Assembly (NCBI GenBank): GCA_945907045.1 | Contig: CAMDSH010000001.1 | Coordinates: forward strand, 62,001 to 126,000 | Source: Rhizobium sp. Q54 | Lineage (GTDB): Bacteria > Pseudomonadota > Alphaproteobacteria > Rhizobiales > Xanthobacteraceae | Length of the DNA: 64,000 nt | Direction of reading: 5' to 3' | Shown here: positions 31,955 to 42,000 of the stretch, piece by piece | Numbering within the stretch: the stretch's first letter is position 1 | How the letters are laid out: each line of letters opens with the position of its first letter | Program-made: the position numbers and the translations under genes | Notes under the pieces: generated by a model | What the model was told of the DNA's origin: nothing | Databases searched by the model: none | Seen by the model: only the letters and a program-made list of their open reading frames with translations

Positions 31955-34921
31955 GTGGCGGTGTTGATGCCGGGCCTGGAGAGGCGGCTGAAAGCCGAGG
32001 TGAGCGGGGAAGTGCGTTTCGACCGCTTTACCCGCGGCCGCTATGCGACCGACGCCTCGCACTACCAGATGACGCCGGTCGGGGTCGTCACCCCGCGCAC
32101 AATCGAAGAAGCCGAACGCGCCATCGCTCTGGCTCGTGCCGAGGGCGTCAGCGTGCTGCCGCGCGGCGGCGGCACCTCGCAATCCGGGCAGACAGTGAAC
32201 AATTCGCTGGTCGTCGATTGCTCGAAATATCTCACCAATTTGCTCGATCTCGACGTGAAGGCACAGCGCTGCACGGTCGAGCCGGGCGTCGTGCTCGACG
32301 ATCTCAATCGCCTGCTTAAAAAACACGGTCTGTGGTTTCCAGTCGACATCTCCACCGGCTCTCGCGCCACTATCGGCGGCATGGCGGGCAATAATTCCTG
32401 CGGCGCCCGCTCGCTGCGCTACGGCACCATGCGCGACAACGTGGTGTCGATCGAGGCGCTGCTGGCCGATGGACAGCTCGTGCATTTCGGGCAAGTGGGC
32501 GCTGACCTCTCGCAGATCCCGGCGCATTCGCCGCTGCGTCCGCTGGCAAAAGATCTGCTGGCGATCGGGTGGCGCGAGCAGGACGAGATCGCGGCGAAGT
32601 TTCCGAGAGTGCAAAGGCGCGTCGGCGGCTACAATCTCGACGCGCTGGTGCCGGGCAAGAACGACATCAACCTCGCGCATATCCTGGTCGGCGGTGAAGG
32701 CACGCTGGCGTTCTCCACGCGGATTGAACTCAAACTTTCAAAGCTGTTGGGGAGGCGCGCGGTCGGCGCCTGCCACTTCGGCAGCTTCTATGAAGCGATG
32801 GATGCCGCGCAGCACATCGTGCGGCTTTCTCCGATCGGGGTCGAACTCGTCGACAGCACGATGATCGAACTGGCGCGCGAGATTGCGATGTTTCGCCCGA
32901 CGCTGGAGAAATTCGTGCGCGAGACGCCCGCCGCCATTCTGCTGGTGGAATTCGGCGAAGACGATCACGAAGAGAATTTGCGCCGCTTGCAGCGTCTTAA
33001 AGACTTGATGGGCGATCTCGGCTTCGGCTGGGACAAGAGCGGCGCGAAATGGGGCGGCGTGGTCGAGGTGCTCAATCCCGAACTGCAGGCGGCGATCACG
33101 GACGTGCGCACCTCCGGCCTCAACATCATGATGTCGATGAAGAGCGAGGGAAAACCGATTTCCTTTGTCGAGGATTGCGCGGTGCCGCTTGAGCATCTCG
33201 CGCAATACACCGATCGGCTGACGAAAATTTTCGAGAAACACGGCACGCGTGGCACCTGGTACGCGCATGCCGGTTCGGGATGTCTGCACGTGCGCCCGGT
33301 GCTCAATCTGCGCCTCGACAAAGACGTGCATGCGATGCGCGCCATCGCCGAGGAAGCCTTTGCGATGGTGCGCGAATACAAAGGCTCGCATTCCGGCGAA
33401 CACGGCGACGGGCTGGTGCGCTCGGAATTCCACGAGCAGATGTTCGGCAAGCGTCTGGTGCGCGCCTTCGAGCAGGTGAAGGACCGCTTCGACCCGAACG
33501 GGCTGTTCAATCCCGGCAAGATCGTGCGCGCGCCGAAGTTCGACGACCGCAATTATTTTCGCTACGGCCCCGGCTATCACGGCGAGAAGATTGCGACGCA
33601 TCTCGACTGGTCGGCCTATCCCGGAACCGGCGGCGGTTTCCAGGGCGCAATCGAGATGTGCAACAACAACGGCGCCTGCCGGAAGATGGCGGGCGGCGCG
33701 ATGTGCCCGTCTTATCGCGTGACCAGGGACGAGCGCGATGTCACTCGCGGCCGCGCCAATACGTTGCGTCTGGCGGTGACCGGCCAGTTGGGGCCGGACG
33801 CGCTGGCCTCCGAGGAGATGGCGGAGACACTCAAACTTTGCGTGTCGTGCAAGGCGTGCCGGCGCGAATGCCCGACCGGCGTCGACATGGCGCGCATGAA
33901 GATCGAAACGCAGGCGGCGCGCGCGGCCAAGCACGGTTTCTCGCTGCACGAGCGGCTGGTCGGCTGGCTGCCACGCTACGCGCCTTATGCGGCGAAGGCG
34001 CCGTGGCTGTTCAATTTGCGCGATCGTATTCCGCTGTTGCGTTACATATCGGAGCGCATTGCCGGATTTTCCGCGCGGCGCAGCCTGCCGAAGTGGCGCG
34101 AAGATATTTTCCGCGATCCGGACAGCGCAACCGGTCCCGCCAATGGGCGCGAGGTCGTTTTATTCGCCGACACCTTCAGCCGTTATTTCGAGCGTGAAAA
34201 TCTAGACGCTGCATTAAGCGTGCTGGCCGCCGGTGGTTATCGCGTGCACATAGCGATGCCGGTTGACGATAAGCCACGCCCGCTTTGTTGCGGGCGCACG
34301 TTCCTCTCGGTCGGGGCGGTGGCTGAGGCCAAGGTTGAGGCAGAGCGCGTGCTGGCGGCACTCTCGCCTTATGTCGCGCGCGGAATTCCGATCATTGGAC
34401 TGGAGCCGAGCTGCCTGTTCACATTCCGCGATGAATTGCCGGCGTTGATCAAAACCGAAAGCGCGCGCCAGCTTGCCGCGCAGTCGTTCCTATTCGAGGA
34501 ATTTCTGGCGCGCGAGCAGAAAGAAGGGCGGCTCAATCTGCCGCTCGGTCCCATTGGCGAGCGCGCGCTGCTGCACGGCCATTGCCATCAGAAAGCGTTT
34601 GATGCGATGGGCGCGGTCGAGTCTGTGCTCAAGATGGTGCCAGGACTTGAGGTTGAGACCGTCGAGTCGAGTTGCTGCGGCATGGCCGGCGCGTTCGGCT
34701 ATAACGCCGACACCATCGATGTCTCGCTGGCGATGGGCGAACTGTCGCTGTTGCCCGCGGTTCGCAGGGCGCCTGACGACGCGCTGATCGTCGCCGATGG
34801 CACCTCCTGCCGCCATCAGATCAAGGACGGGGCGAAGCGGGACGCTGCCCACGTTGCGCGCGTGCTGGCGATGAGTGTTGCGGCGGCGGACAGGAAGCCG
34901 GATAGTCGTCCCGCCGAATAA
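31955..34921 (+). CDS. FAD-binding and Fe-S oxidoreductase (GlcD-GlpC fusion type)
   Basis: 988 aa flavo-iron-sulfur enzyme. An N-terminal FAD-binding-4 domain (about 35-250; PRGGGTSQSGQTV) is followed by an FAD-oxidase C domain (about 270-540; CLHVRPVL, GSHSGEHGDG). A 4Fe-4S region has Cys groups near 568 (CNNNGACRK...CP) and 628 (CVSCKACRRECP). Two CCG domains carry LCCGRTF near 774 and SSCCGMAGAFGY near 906. This matches YdiJ/Dld-type D-2-hydroxyacid (D-lactate, D-2-hydroxyglutarate) dehydrogenases feeding the respiratory chain. The GTG at 31955 follows GAGGG; a GTG or ATG two to four codons later is possible. It heads a unit with two core-MetE-like genes. Confidence 0.93.
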   Translation: MAVLMPGLERRLKAEVSGEVRFDRFTRGRYATDASHYQMTPVGVVTPRTIEEAERAIALARAEGVSVLPRGGGTSQSGQTVNNSLVVDCSKYLTNLLDLDVKAQRCTVEPGVVLDDLNRLLKKHGLWFPVDISTGSRATIGGMAGNNSCGARSLRYGTMRDNVVSIEALLADGQLVHFGQVGADLSQIPAHSPLRPLAKDLLAIGWREQDEIAAKFPRVQRRVGGYNLDALVPGKNDINLAHILVGGEGTLAFSTRIELKLSKLLGRRAVGACHFGSFYEAMDAAQHIVRLSPIGVELVDSTMIELAREIAMFRPTLEKFVRETPAAILLVEFGEDDHEENLRRLQRLKDLMGDLGFGWDKSGAKWGGVVEVLNPELQAAITDVRTSGLNIMMSMKSEGKPISFVEDCAVPLEHLAQYTDRLTKIFEKHGTRGTWYAHAGSGCLHVRPVLNLRLDKDVHAMRAIAEEAFAMVREYKGSHSGEHGDGLVRSEFHEQMFGKRLVRAFEQVKDRFDPNGLFNPGKIVRAPKFDDRNYFRYGPGYHGEKIATHLDWSAYPGTGGGFQGAIEMCNNNGACRKMAGGAMCPSYRVTRDERDVTRGRANTLRLAVTGQLGPDALASEEMAETLKLCVSCKACRRECPTGVDMARMKIETQAARAAKHGFSLHERLVGWLPRYAPYAAKAPWLFNLRDRIPLLRYISERIAGFSARRSLPKWREDIFRDPDSATGPANGREVVLFADTFSRYFERENLDAALSVLAAGGYRVHIAMPVDDKPRPLCCGRTFLSVGAVAEAKVEAERVLAALSPYVARGIPIIGLEPSCLFTFRDELPALIKTESARQLAAQSFLFEEFLAREQKEGRLNLPLGPIGERALLHGHCHQKAFDAMGAVESVLKMVPGLEVETVESSCCGMAGAFGYNADTIDVSLAMGELSLLPAVRRAPDDALIVADGTSCRHQIKDGAKRDAAHVARVLAMSVAAADRKPDSRPAE

Positions 34922-34961
34922 AAGCGCGCCGGTCAACGGCACGCAGACCGGGAGGACGACG

Positions 34962-35996
34962 ATGCCCGCGCCGCTGCTGCCCACGACTCTGGTCGGCTCC
35001 TATCCGCAGCCGGACTGGCTGATCGACCGCAAGAAACTCGCCGGCCGTTTCCCGCCGCGTGTGCGCGCGAAGGAATTGTGGCGCGTGGCGCCGGAGTGGC
35101 TGGAGGAAGCGCAGAACGATGCGACACTGCTCGCGATCCGCGATCAGGAGCGCGCCGGGCTCGACATCATCACCGACGGCGAAATGCGGCGAGAAAGCTA
35201 TTCCAACCGCTTCGCCACCGCATTGGAGGGCGTCGACATCGACAATCCCGGCACCGCGCTCGACCGCTCCGGCCATCCCAATCCGGTGCCGCGCGTTGCC
35301 GGAAAAATCCGCCGCAAGCACGCGGTCGAAGTCGGCGACGTGAAATTCCTGCGCGCCAGCACGGACCGCATGATCAAGATGACTGTGCCCGGCCCGTTCA
35401 CGATGTCGCAGCAGGCGCAGAACGATTTCTACAAAGACGAGGAAGAACTGGCGCTCGATTACGCCGCCGCGGTCAATGCCGAGATCAAGGACCTGTTCGC
35501 GGCCGGCGCCGACATCGTGCAGATCGACGAGCCCTATATGCAGGCGCGCCCCGAAAAGGCGCGTAAATATGGACTGAAAGCGCTCAACGCCGCGCTCAAG
35601 GGCGTCAGTGGCACCACGGCGGTGCATATCTGCTTCGGCTATGCTGCCGTCATCCACGTGCGGCCGGAGGGCTATTCATTCCTGCCTGAGCTGGAAGGCG
35701 CGCCCGTTGCCCAGGTGTCGATCGAGACCGCGCAGTCCTCGCTCGATTGCGCTGTGCTGGACAAGCTGCCGTCGAAGACCATCATCCTCGGCGTGCTCGA
35801 CCTCTCCGACATGACGATCGAAACGCCGGAGATCGTGGCCGCACGCATCCGCCGCGCGCTGCCGCACGTGCCGGCCGAGCGCATCATCGTCGCGCCCGAC
35901 TGCGGCATGAAATATCTGCCGCGCGACGTGGCGTTCGGAAAAATGTGCGCGATGGTGGAAGGCGCCAAGATCGTACGCAAAGAACTTAAAGCTTAA
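34962..35996 (+). CDS. Core-MetE-like protein, tandem copy 1
   Basis: 344 aa, MetE C-terminal barrel alone. Zinc-site residues are present: His and Cys in VHICFGY, Glu in QVSIETAQ, Cys in APDCGMKYLPRD. The opening TTLVGSYPQPDWLIDR is the homologue of the family SFPQ segment. GGGAGGACG precedes the ATG at 34962. It follows the FAD/Fe-S gene by 40 bases. The next gene is a close paralogue of the same length with long identical blocks, so this is a fairly recent tandem duplication. The donor of the methyl or alkyl group is unknown. Confidence 0.9.
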   Translation: MPAPLLPTTLVGSYPQPDWLIDRKKLAGRFPPRVRAKELWRVAPEWLEEAQNDATLLAIRDQERAGLDIITDGEMRRESYSNRFATALEGVDIDNPGTALDRSGHPNPVPRVAGKIRRKHAVEVGDVKFLRASTDRMIKMTVPGPFTMSQQAQNDFYKDEEELALDYAAAVNAEIKDLFAAGADIVQIDEPYMQARPEKARKYGLKALNAALKGVSGTTAVHICFGYAAVIHVRPEGYSFLPELEGAPVAQVSIETAQSSLDCAVLDKLPSKTIILGVLDLSDMTIETPEIVAARIRRALPHVPAERIIVAPDCGMKYLPRDVAFGKMCAMVEGAKIVRKELKA

Positions 35997-36007
35997 GGAC
36001 CGCACGC

Positions 36008-37042
36008 ATGCCTGTCACGCTGCTTCCCACATGTCTCGTTGGCTCCTATCCGCAGCCGGACTGGCTTATCGATCGCGAAAAATTATCGAAACAAGTGCCG
36101 CGCGTGCGGATGCACGATCTCTGGCTTGTCGATCCCGCGCATCTGGAAGAAAAGCAGAACGAGGCGACGCTGCTCGCCATCCGCGAGCAGGAACGCGCCG
36201 GTCTCGACATCGTTACCGACGGCGAGCAGCGGCGCGAAAGTTATTCCAACCGCTTCGCTACCGCATTGGAAGGCGTCGATATCGACAACCCCGGTACGAC
36301 CATCAACCGCAGCGGCAAGCCGATCCCGGTGCCGCGCATTACCGGCAAGATCAGGCGCAAGCACGCGGTGGAAGTGCGCGACATGCAGTTCCTGCGCGCC
36401 AACAGCAAACACAAAGTGAAGATGACGGTGCCCGGCCCGTTCACGATGGCGAAGCAGGCGCAGGACGATTTCTACAAGGACGAAGTGGCGATGGCGATGG
36501 ATTACGCCGCGGCGGTGAACGCCGAGATCAAGGATCTGTTCGCCGCCGGCGCGGACATCGTGCAGATCGACGAGCCGTGGATGCAGCAGCACCCGGAAAA
36601 GGCGCGCGCGTATGGCTTGAAAGCGCTCAACGCCGCGCTCGATGGCGTCAAAGGCACGACAGCGGTGCATATCTGCTTCGGCTATGCCGCCGTCGTCCAC
36701 GAGAAACCGCCGGGCTATTCGTTCCTGCCCGAACTGGAAGGCTCGAAAGCCGATCAGGTTTCGATCGAGGCGGCGCAGCCCAATCTCGATCTCAGTGTGC
36801 TGAAAGAGCTGCCGTCGAAGACCATCATTCTCGGTGTCATCAGTCTCGCCGACATGAAGGTGGAAACGCCTGAGATCGTCGCGTCGCGCATCCGCAAGGC
36901 GCTCCCTTACGTTTCACCTGAGCGCATCGTCGTCGCGCCCGACTGCGGCATGAAATACCTGCCGCGCGATGTCGCTTACGGAAAGATGGCGGCGATGGTG
37001 GAAGGTGCGAAGATCGTGCGCCGGGAACTCGGCGCGGGATGA
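36008..37042 (+). CDS. Core-MetE-like protein, tandem copy 2
   Basis: 344 aa, the same length as its upstream paralogue and collinear with it without gaps in the parts compared. VHICFGYAAVVHEK, QVSIEAAQ and APDCGMKYLPRD keep all zinc-site residues. Blocks such as EGVDIDNPGT and AEIKDLFAAGADIVQIDEP are identical in the two. Differences cluster in surface segments (for example QVPRVRMHDLW here against RFPPRVRAKELW there), suggesting either partner-specific or substrate-specific drift, or a heterodimer. Only 11 bases separate the genes; the ribosome site is weak. Confidence 0.9.
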   Translation: MPVTLLPTCLVGSYPQPDWLIDREKLSKQVPRVRMHDLWLVDPAHLEEKQNEATLLAIREQERAGLDIVTDGEQRRESYSNRFATALEGVDIDNPGTTINRSGKPIPVPRITGKIRRKHAVEVRDMQFLRANSKHKVKMTVPGPFTMAKQAQDDFYKDEVAMAMDYAAAVNAEIKDLFAAGADIVQIDEPWMQQHPEKARAYGLKALNAALDGVKGTTAVHICFGYAAVVHEKPPGYSFLPELEGSKADQVSIEAAQPNLDLSVLKELPSKTIILGVISLADMKVETPEIVASRIRKALPYVSPERIVVAPDCGMKYLPRDVAYGKMAAMVEGAKIVRRELGAG

Positions 37043-37065
37043 GACTTTAGGCCGCCCGCGCGTGG

Positions 37066-38403
37066 TCAGAATTCCGCGTGCACCCGGCTGGAAAAGATCG
37101 ACACAGGCCCACGGTCGGCGTTGTAGGCCGGATTGGCGATGAATTGATAATCGAAGGTCAGGCTCGTTTTCGCGCGCAGCGCGAAGGAATAATAAATCTC
37201 GGCGACCTTTTCCTCGCTGTATTTCAACTGCCCGTCGCCGATCAGCACGCCAAGTCCGCCCGCGGCAATGAAATCGCGATGCGCGGCGGAGAGCGCATTC
37301 ACCGCCCCGCCCAGCCCAACGGTGTCGTCAGGACGTCCCCAGCGGGTTCCCTTCAACGCCGCGCCGAGCGACAGGCTGGCGTCGATGTCGGTGAACGACA
37401 TGATCTCGCTGCGGCCGTCGTTCCAGCTCGCGCGCGAGAATATGCCGAGGTCGTTGCTGATCGCCTGTTCGGCGTTGATAACGAATCCGTATTTCGTGCG
37501 GGTGCGGCGTGTTTGATCGATCTCAAGATTGAGTTGCGGATTCGCCAGCGTCTCGCGATAGCTCCCGGCGTTGCCGGTATTGGCGAAGCCGAGCAAGCGA
37601 AGTTTTCCCGGCTGCCCGAACAGCGCATAGCGGGTCTCCAGTTCGGCGACCGCGCCGCCGCGCCGCGGCGCGTCCATGTCGAATTCGTTGACGTTCGGCT
37701 CGCGCGGGAGAAGGAAATAACCCGCGCGCAGCGCCCAGTTTTTCTGATTGAAGTCTGCCACCGCGCCCCACGTGAAGCCTAGTTTGTCGGCTGCGTAGTC
37801 GAACGCTCCCGCTTCGTAAATGCTCCAGTTCATGAAGGTCGTGCGCGGATCGTGCGAATAGGCGTTATCGTTGAAGATGTCGGTGACGGAGAATTTTCCA
37901 ACCGTGACGGTAAGGCGGGAGACATCCCGCTTGCCGGCGAACTGATTGAGATCGTCGCTCACTTTCTCCTGCTCGCCGCCGAAGCCGAGTGTTTGACGGA
38001 AAAAAGCGCGGTGGACGTGCAGCACCGGATACACCGAGCCGCCTTTCTGCGCTTCGCCGTTGGAGAAGCCGCCGAGGCCGACTGTTTTTCCTATTCCGAA
38101 ACCCTGATCCAGTTCGGGATTGATGAAAACTTCCGCGCCGTCCCAGAGACGCCGGCCGATATAGGCGGTGCCGGTCCAGGTTTCGCGTCCTTGTCCCACG
38201 CCGGGCAGGCTGTTCGGCCCTTCATAGGGCGAGCGGATTTTTGGATAGCCTTGCCAGAGCAACGTCGTCTGGCCGTGGATGCTCCAGTCCGGTCCGAACT
38301 TCGGATCGAATGCTGAGGACGTAGCGGCTTCGCCGGCAGCGGCAGCGCGCGCGAATGCTATGAGGAACGCGGCCAGCGCCGGACGCAGTACAAACAGGCG
38401 CAT
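37066..38403 (-). CDS. OprB-family carbohydrate-type porin
   Basis: 445 aa outer-membrane protein. A signal peptide (MRLFVLRPALAAFLIAFARAAAAGEA) leads to FGPDWSIHGQTTLLWQGYP, an OprB-like beginning, then alternating beta strands and the C-terminal aromatic FSSRVHAEF with terminal Phe needed for outer-membrane assembly. Segments such as GKFSVTDIFNDNAYSHDPRTTFMNW are typical of the family. The start at 38403 follows GAAGAGG; an in-frame start at 38508 would extend through residues unlike a signal. OprB channels admit sugars; here it could serve other small solutes. Single gene, convergent with the core-MetE pair. Confidence 0.88.
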   Translation of the reverse strand: MRLFVLRPALAAFLIAFARAAAAGEAATSSAFDPKFGPDWSIHGQTTLLWQGYPKIRSPYEGPNSLPGVGQGRETWTGTAYIGRRLWDGAEVFINPELDQGFGIGKTVGLGGFSNGEAQKGGSVYPVLHVHRAFFRQTLGFGGEQEKVSDDLNQFAGKRDVSRLTVTVGKFSVTDIFNDNAYSHDPRTTFMNWSIYEAGAFDYAADKLGFTWGAVADFNQKNWALRAGYFLLPREPNVNEFDMDAPRRGGAVAELETRYALFGQPGKLRLLGFANTGNAGSYRETLANPQLNLEIDQTRRTRTKYGFVINAEQAISNDLGIFSRASWNDGRSEIMSFTDIDASLSLGAALKGTRWGRPDDTVGLGGAVNALSAAHRDFIAAGGLGVLIGDGQLKYSEEKVAEIYYSFALRAKTSLTFDYQFIANPAYNADRGPVSIFSSRVHAEF

Positions 38404-38586
38404 CGATCCTCTTCCCCCGCTTGCTTGAGTGATCGCGCAGGCGATCACGTGCGGCAAGACACCGGTGACAACTTTCAACCGTTGCGCGGACCTCAGCCCG
38501 CCAGACATTGATATTCTAGTTGCAATTAATTCGCAAGTGCAAATAGGCCTTATGCTGCATTTTGCGATTCCGATGTCACAAACGAA

Positions 38587-38620
38587 TGACCCGCCCGGCG
38601 AGGACTAGCCGGGCGGGTCA
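38587..38620 (-). terminator. Strong 13-base-pair hairpin
   Basis: TGACCCGCCCGGC (38587-38599) pairs perfectly with GCCGGGCGGGTCA (38608-38620) across an eight-base loop. It lies 56 bases beyond the stop of the small exported-protein gene on the minus strand. The following minus-strand bases include TTCGTTTG rather than a clean T-run, so it is a good but not ideal intrinsic terminator, and it separates this gene from the porin gene. The rest of the gap to 38403 shows an AT-rich tract near 38510-38570 that may hold the porin promoter. Confidence 0.65.
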
Positions 38621-38675
38621 ATGAGATCGGCGCTGGATGGACAGGGGGGAAAGCGCCGATCGCAACCTTGAAGTT

Positions 38676-38960
38676 TCAGTACGGGACGACGTCGCAAACC
38701 TTCACGACGCGCACGTTGCCCCAGCGGTCATAACGCTCGACGAGGCGGCAATCGCGGTAGCCGGGATCAACCACATAGGCCGGGCCGGCATAGGCGTTGG
38801 AGGCGGCTGCGGCACCGATCAGGGCGCCGGCAGCAAGGCCGATGCCGAGGCCGACACCCCAGCGGGGGCGGGCCTGCGCTTCGCCGCTGGTGGCGGCCAA
38901 AGCTGAGGTCAGCGTGAGGGCGGCAAGCGCAACCGCGGCGATTTTGGTCTTGGTGGACAT
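38676..38960 (-). CDS. Small exported protein with glycine-rich segment
   Basis: 94 aa. A signal peptide (MSTKTKIAAVALAALTLTSALAA, cleavage near EAQA) is followed by RWGVGLGIGLAAGALIGAAAASNAYAG, a glycine-zipper-like hydrophobic segment, and a C-terminal tail with two Cys (YRDCRLVERYDRWG, VVKVCDVVPY) that could form a disulfide. Proteins with this layout are frequent in Bradyrhizobium relatives and have no fixed function. GGAG precedes the ATG at 38960. It is flanked by a terminator downstream and the RND genes upstream. Confidence 0.75.
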   Translation of the reverse strand: MSTKTKIAAVALAALTLTSALAATSGEAQARPRWGVGLGIGLAAGALIGAAAASNAYAGPAYVVDPGYRDCRLVERYDRWGNVRVVKVCDVVPY

Positions 38961-39074
38961 GGGTAGCTCCATCCGTTGAACAGGGGCGGCCTGCATTGGC
39001 CGCATACCCTTCAGTCGCGAAAGGACGCGAAAAGGTTCAAAGACGGCGAGTCGGATTTTGACGGCGCGGGAGCC

Positions 39075-42000
39075 TTAGCGGGCGGCGGCTGTACGCGTGC
39101 CTTTAATGAACAGGCGGGCGGCGACCGGGATGACCAGCAGGCTGCAGATCGGCGAGAGCAGCATGCCGCCGACAATCACGCAGGCCAGCGGCTGCTGCAC
39201 TTGCGAACCAATACCGGACGATATCGCCGCCGGATAAAGGCCGATGCAGGCGGAAAATCCGGTCATCAAAATCTGCCGCATGCGGGTTTCGGCGGACGTG
39301 ATGATTGCCTCGTCGCGGCTGACGCCTTCATCGAGTTTGCGCCGGATGTAGGACACCAGCAGAATTCCATCCATTGCCGAGACGCCGAAAAGCGAAATGA
39401 ATCCGACGGCGGCGGATACGCTGGCATTCAGCCCCGCCACATAGAGCCCGAGAATTCCGCCGGCGACCGCGAATGGAATGCCGGAAAGCGCCAGCAGGCT
39501 GTCGCGCATGGAATTGAACAGGCTGTAGAGCAGCACCATGATCAGCACGAGACTGAGCGGCACGATGATCGCCAGCCGTTTTTTCGCTTCTTCCAGCGCG
39601 CCGAATTCGCCGGTCCATTCCATCCGGTAGCCTTGCGGCGCCGGCACTTTCTTGGCGATGAGCGCTTGAGCTTCGGCGACGGTCGAACCGAGATCGCGGC
39701 CGCGCACGCTGTATTTCAGCGGAACGAAGCGCTGATTGTTCTCGCGATAAATATAAGCCGCGCCGGTTTCCAGTTTCACATCGGCGACATCGCCCAGCGC
39801 AATGTAGGTGGTGGACGATTTGGGATCGGTGTTTGGCAGCGCGACGGGAACGGAGCGGATGGCGTCGACATCGCGGCGGAATTGTTCGGCCAGCCGCACG
39901 GTAAGCGCAAAATTCATTTCGCCTTCGTAAACGCGCGTGACTTCCTGGCCGCCGATCGCGGCTTGCACCGCCAGGTTCACGTCGCCTACCGACATGCCGT
40001 AGCGCGCGGCCTTTTCGCGGTCGATGCGGATCGCAAGATTAGGCTGTCCGAGCAGGTTGAATGCCGCCGGATCGGTTACGCCTGGCACCGTCGCGATCTC
40101 GGTCTGCACGGATTTCGACAAGCGCTCCAGCTGCTCCAGATCTCGGCCGAAGATTTTCACGGAGTTCTCGCCTTTTACGCCGGACACCGCCTCTTCGATG
40201 TTGTCCTGGATGTACTGAGAGAAATTAAAATCGACGCCGATATTTTCGCGGGTGAATTGCTCGCTCATCTGCCTGACCAGTTCCGCCTTGGTCAGGCCTT
40301 TCGGCCATTGATCGAACGGCTTGAGCGGCACGAAGAATTCCGCGACGAACGAGCCGTCCGGGTCGGTGCCGTCTTCGCCGCGGCCCTGCTCGGAGACCAC
40401 GGTCTGCACCGGCGCGTAACTCTTGATTGCCGCACGGATGCGCGTGACGGTTTCCATGCCGGCTTCGAGCGTTATGGTCGGTGGCAACAGCGCGCGAATC
40501 CAGAGATTGCCTTCCTCAAGCTTGGGCAAGAATTCAGTGCCGAGCCGTGCTCCCAGCACGCCGACGATCAACAGGAAGACGACGGCAATCGTCGCCGCGC
40601 GGCGATACTCCCGCACCGCCAGCCGCAGTACCGCCTGATAGAGCCTGCGAATCCGAACCATGATGAACGTCTCGACCTCGCTCACCTTGTCGGGCAACAG
40701 AAGCGACGACATCACGGGCGTCACTGTGAAGGTGGCGATGACGGCGCCCAGCAACGCATAGGCATAAGTGCGCGACATCGGGCCGAAGATTTGTCCTTCG
40801 ACGCCCTGCATCGTGAACAGCGGCAGGAAGGCGGCGATGGTGATGATCACCGAGAAGAAGATCGCTTTGTCCACTTCCACCGCGGCCGCCAGGATGCGCT
40901 GCAGCTTCGCGCTGAAGCTTGACTCGGTATCGGCGATCTCGCGGCGGACGTGATGCGCGAGATGGCGGAAAATGTTTTCCACCATGATGACGCTGGCATC
41001 GACGATGATGCCAAGATCGATGGCGCCGATCGACAACAGATTGGCGGATTCCCCGCGCATCACCGTGATGATCACCGCCAGCAGCAGCGCCACGGGAATT
41101 GTCGCCGCGACGATGATCGCGCAGCGCAGATCGCCGAGGAACATCCACTGAATGAGGAAAATCAGTGCGATGCCGAACAGCATGTTGTGCATCACCGTCG
41201 AAACGGTGATCCCGACCAGATCGCCGCGGTCGTAGAACGGTTCGATCTTGACGCCAGGAGGCAGGCTGCCGTCGGTGTTGATGCGCTCCACGGCTGCGCG
41301 CACGCGCGTCACTACGTCCATTGTGCGTTCAAGCTTCTGCATCAGAACGATGCCGAACAGGACGTCGGTGACTTCATCGCGCCCGGCGATGCCGAGGCGC
41401 GGCGTGAAGCCGATTTGCACCTTTGCCACATCGGACACCAGCACAGGCAGTCCGCCTTGCTGGGTGAGCACGACGTTGCCGATGTCGGTGAGCGAACTTA
41501 AAACACCGATGCCGCGCACGTTGACCGACTGCTCGCCCACCGCGATCGTGCGGCCGCCGACATTGGCGTTGCTGGACGAGATCGCCGTTATGATCTGCTG
41601 GAGCGTGAGCCCGTAGGCCCGCATGCGGTCGAGATCGATTTCGGCCTGAAATTCCTTGGTCTTGCCGCCAAGCGCAGCAACGTCGGCGACGCCTGGCACG
41701 ATGCGAAGTTTGCGCTCCACCACCCAGTCTTGCAGCGTTTTGAGCTGGATCAGGTCCATGTCGGGCGGACCTTTGAGCTGGTAGCGGAAAATTTCGCTGA
41801 TGCCGCCGGCCGGCGAGATCACCGGCTGCACGACGGAGGGAAGAGTCGCGTCCTTGAGCCGGTTGATGACCTGTTGCCGGACGAAATAATAATCACGGCC
41901 ATATTCGAATTGCAGACGGATGAAGCCGAGCGCGTAGACGGTATTGGAGCGGATGTATTTCAATCCCGGCGTGCTGGAGACCGCGATTTCCAGAGGAATC

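Noticed and set aside
38976-40922. 648-codon open frame on the plus strand
   Set aside because: It is antisense to the CzcA-like pump, which has a full set of family motifs. The plus-strand product is rich in Arg, His and Gln with no domain, typical of GC-rich shadow frames.
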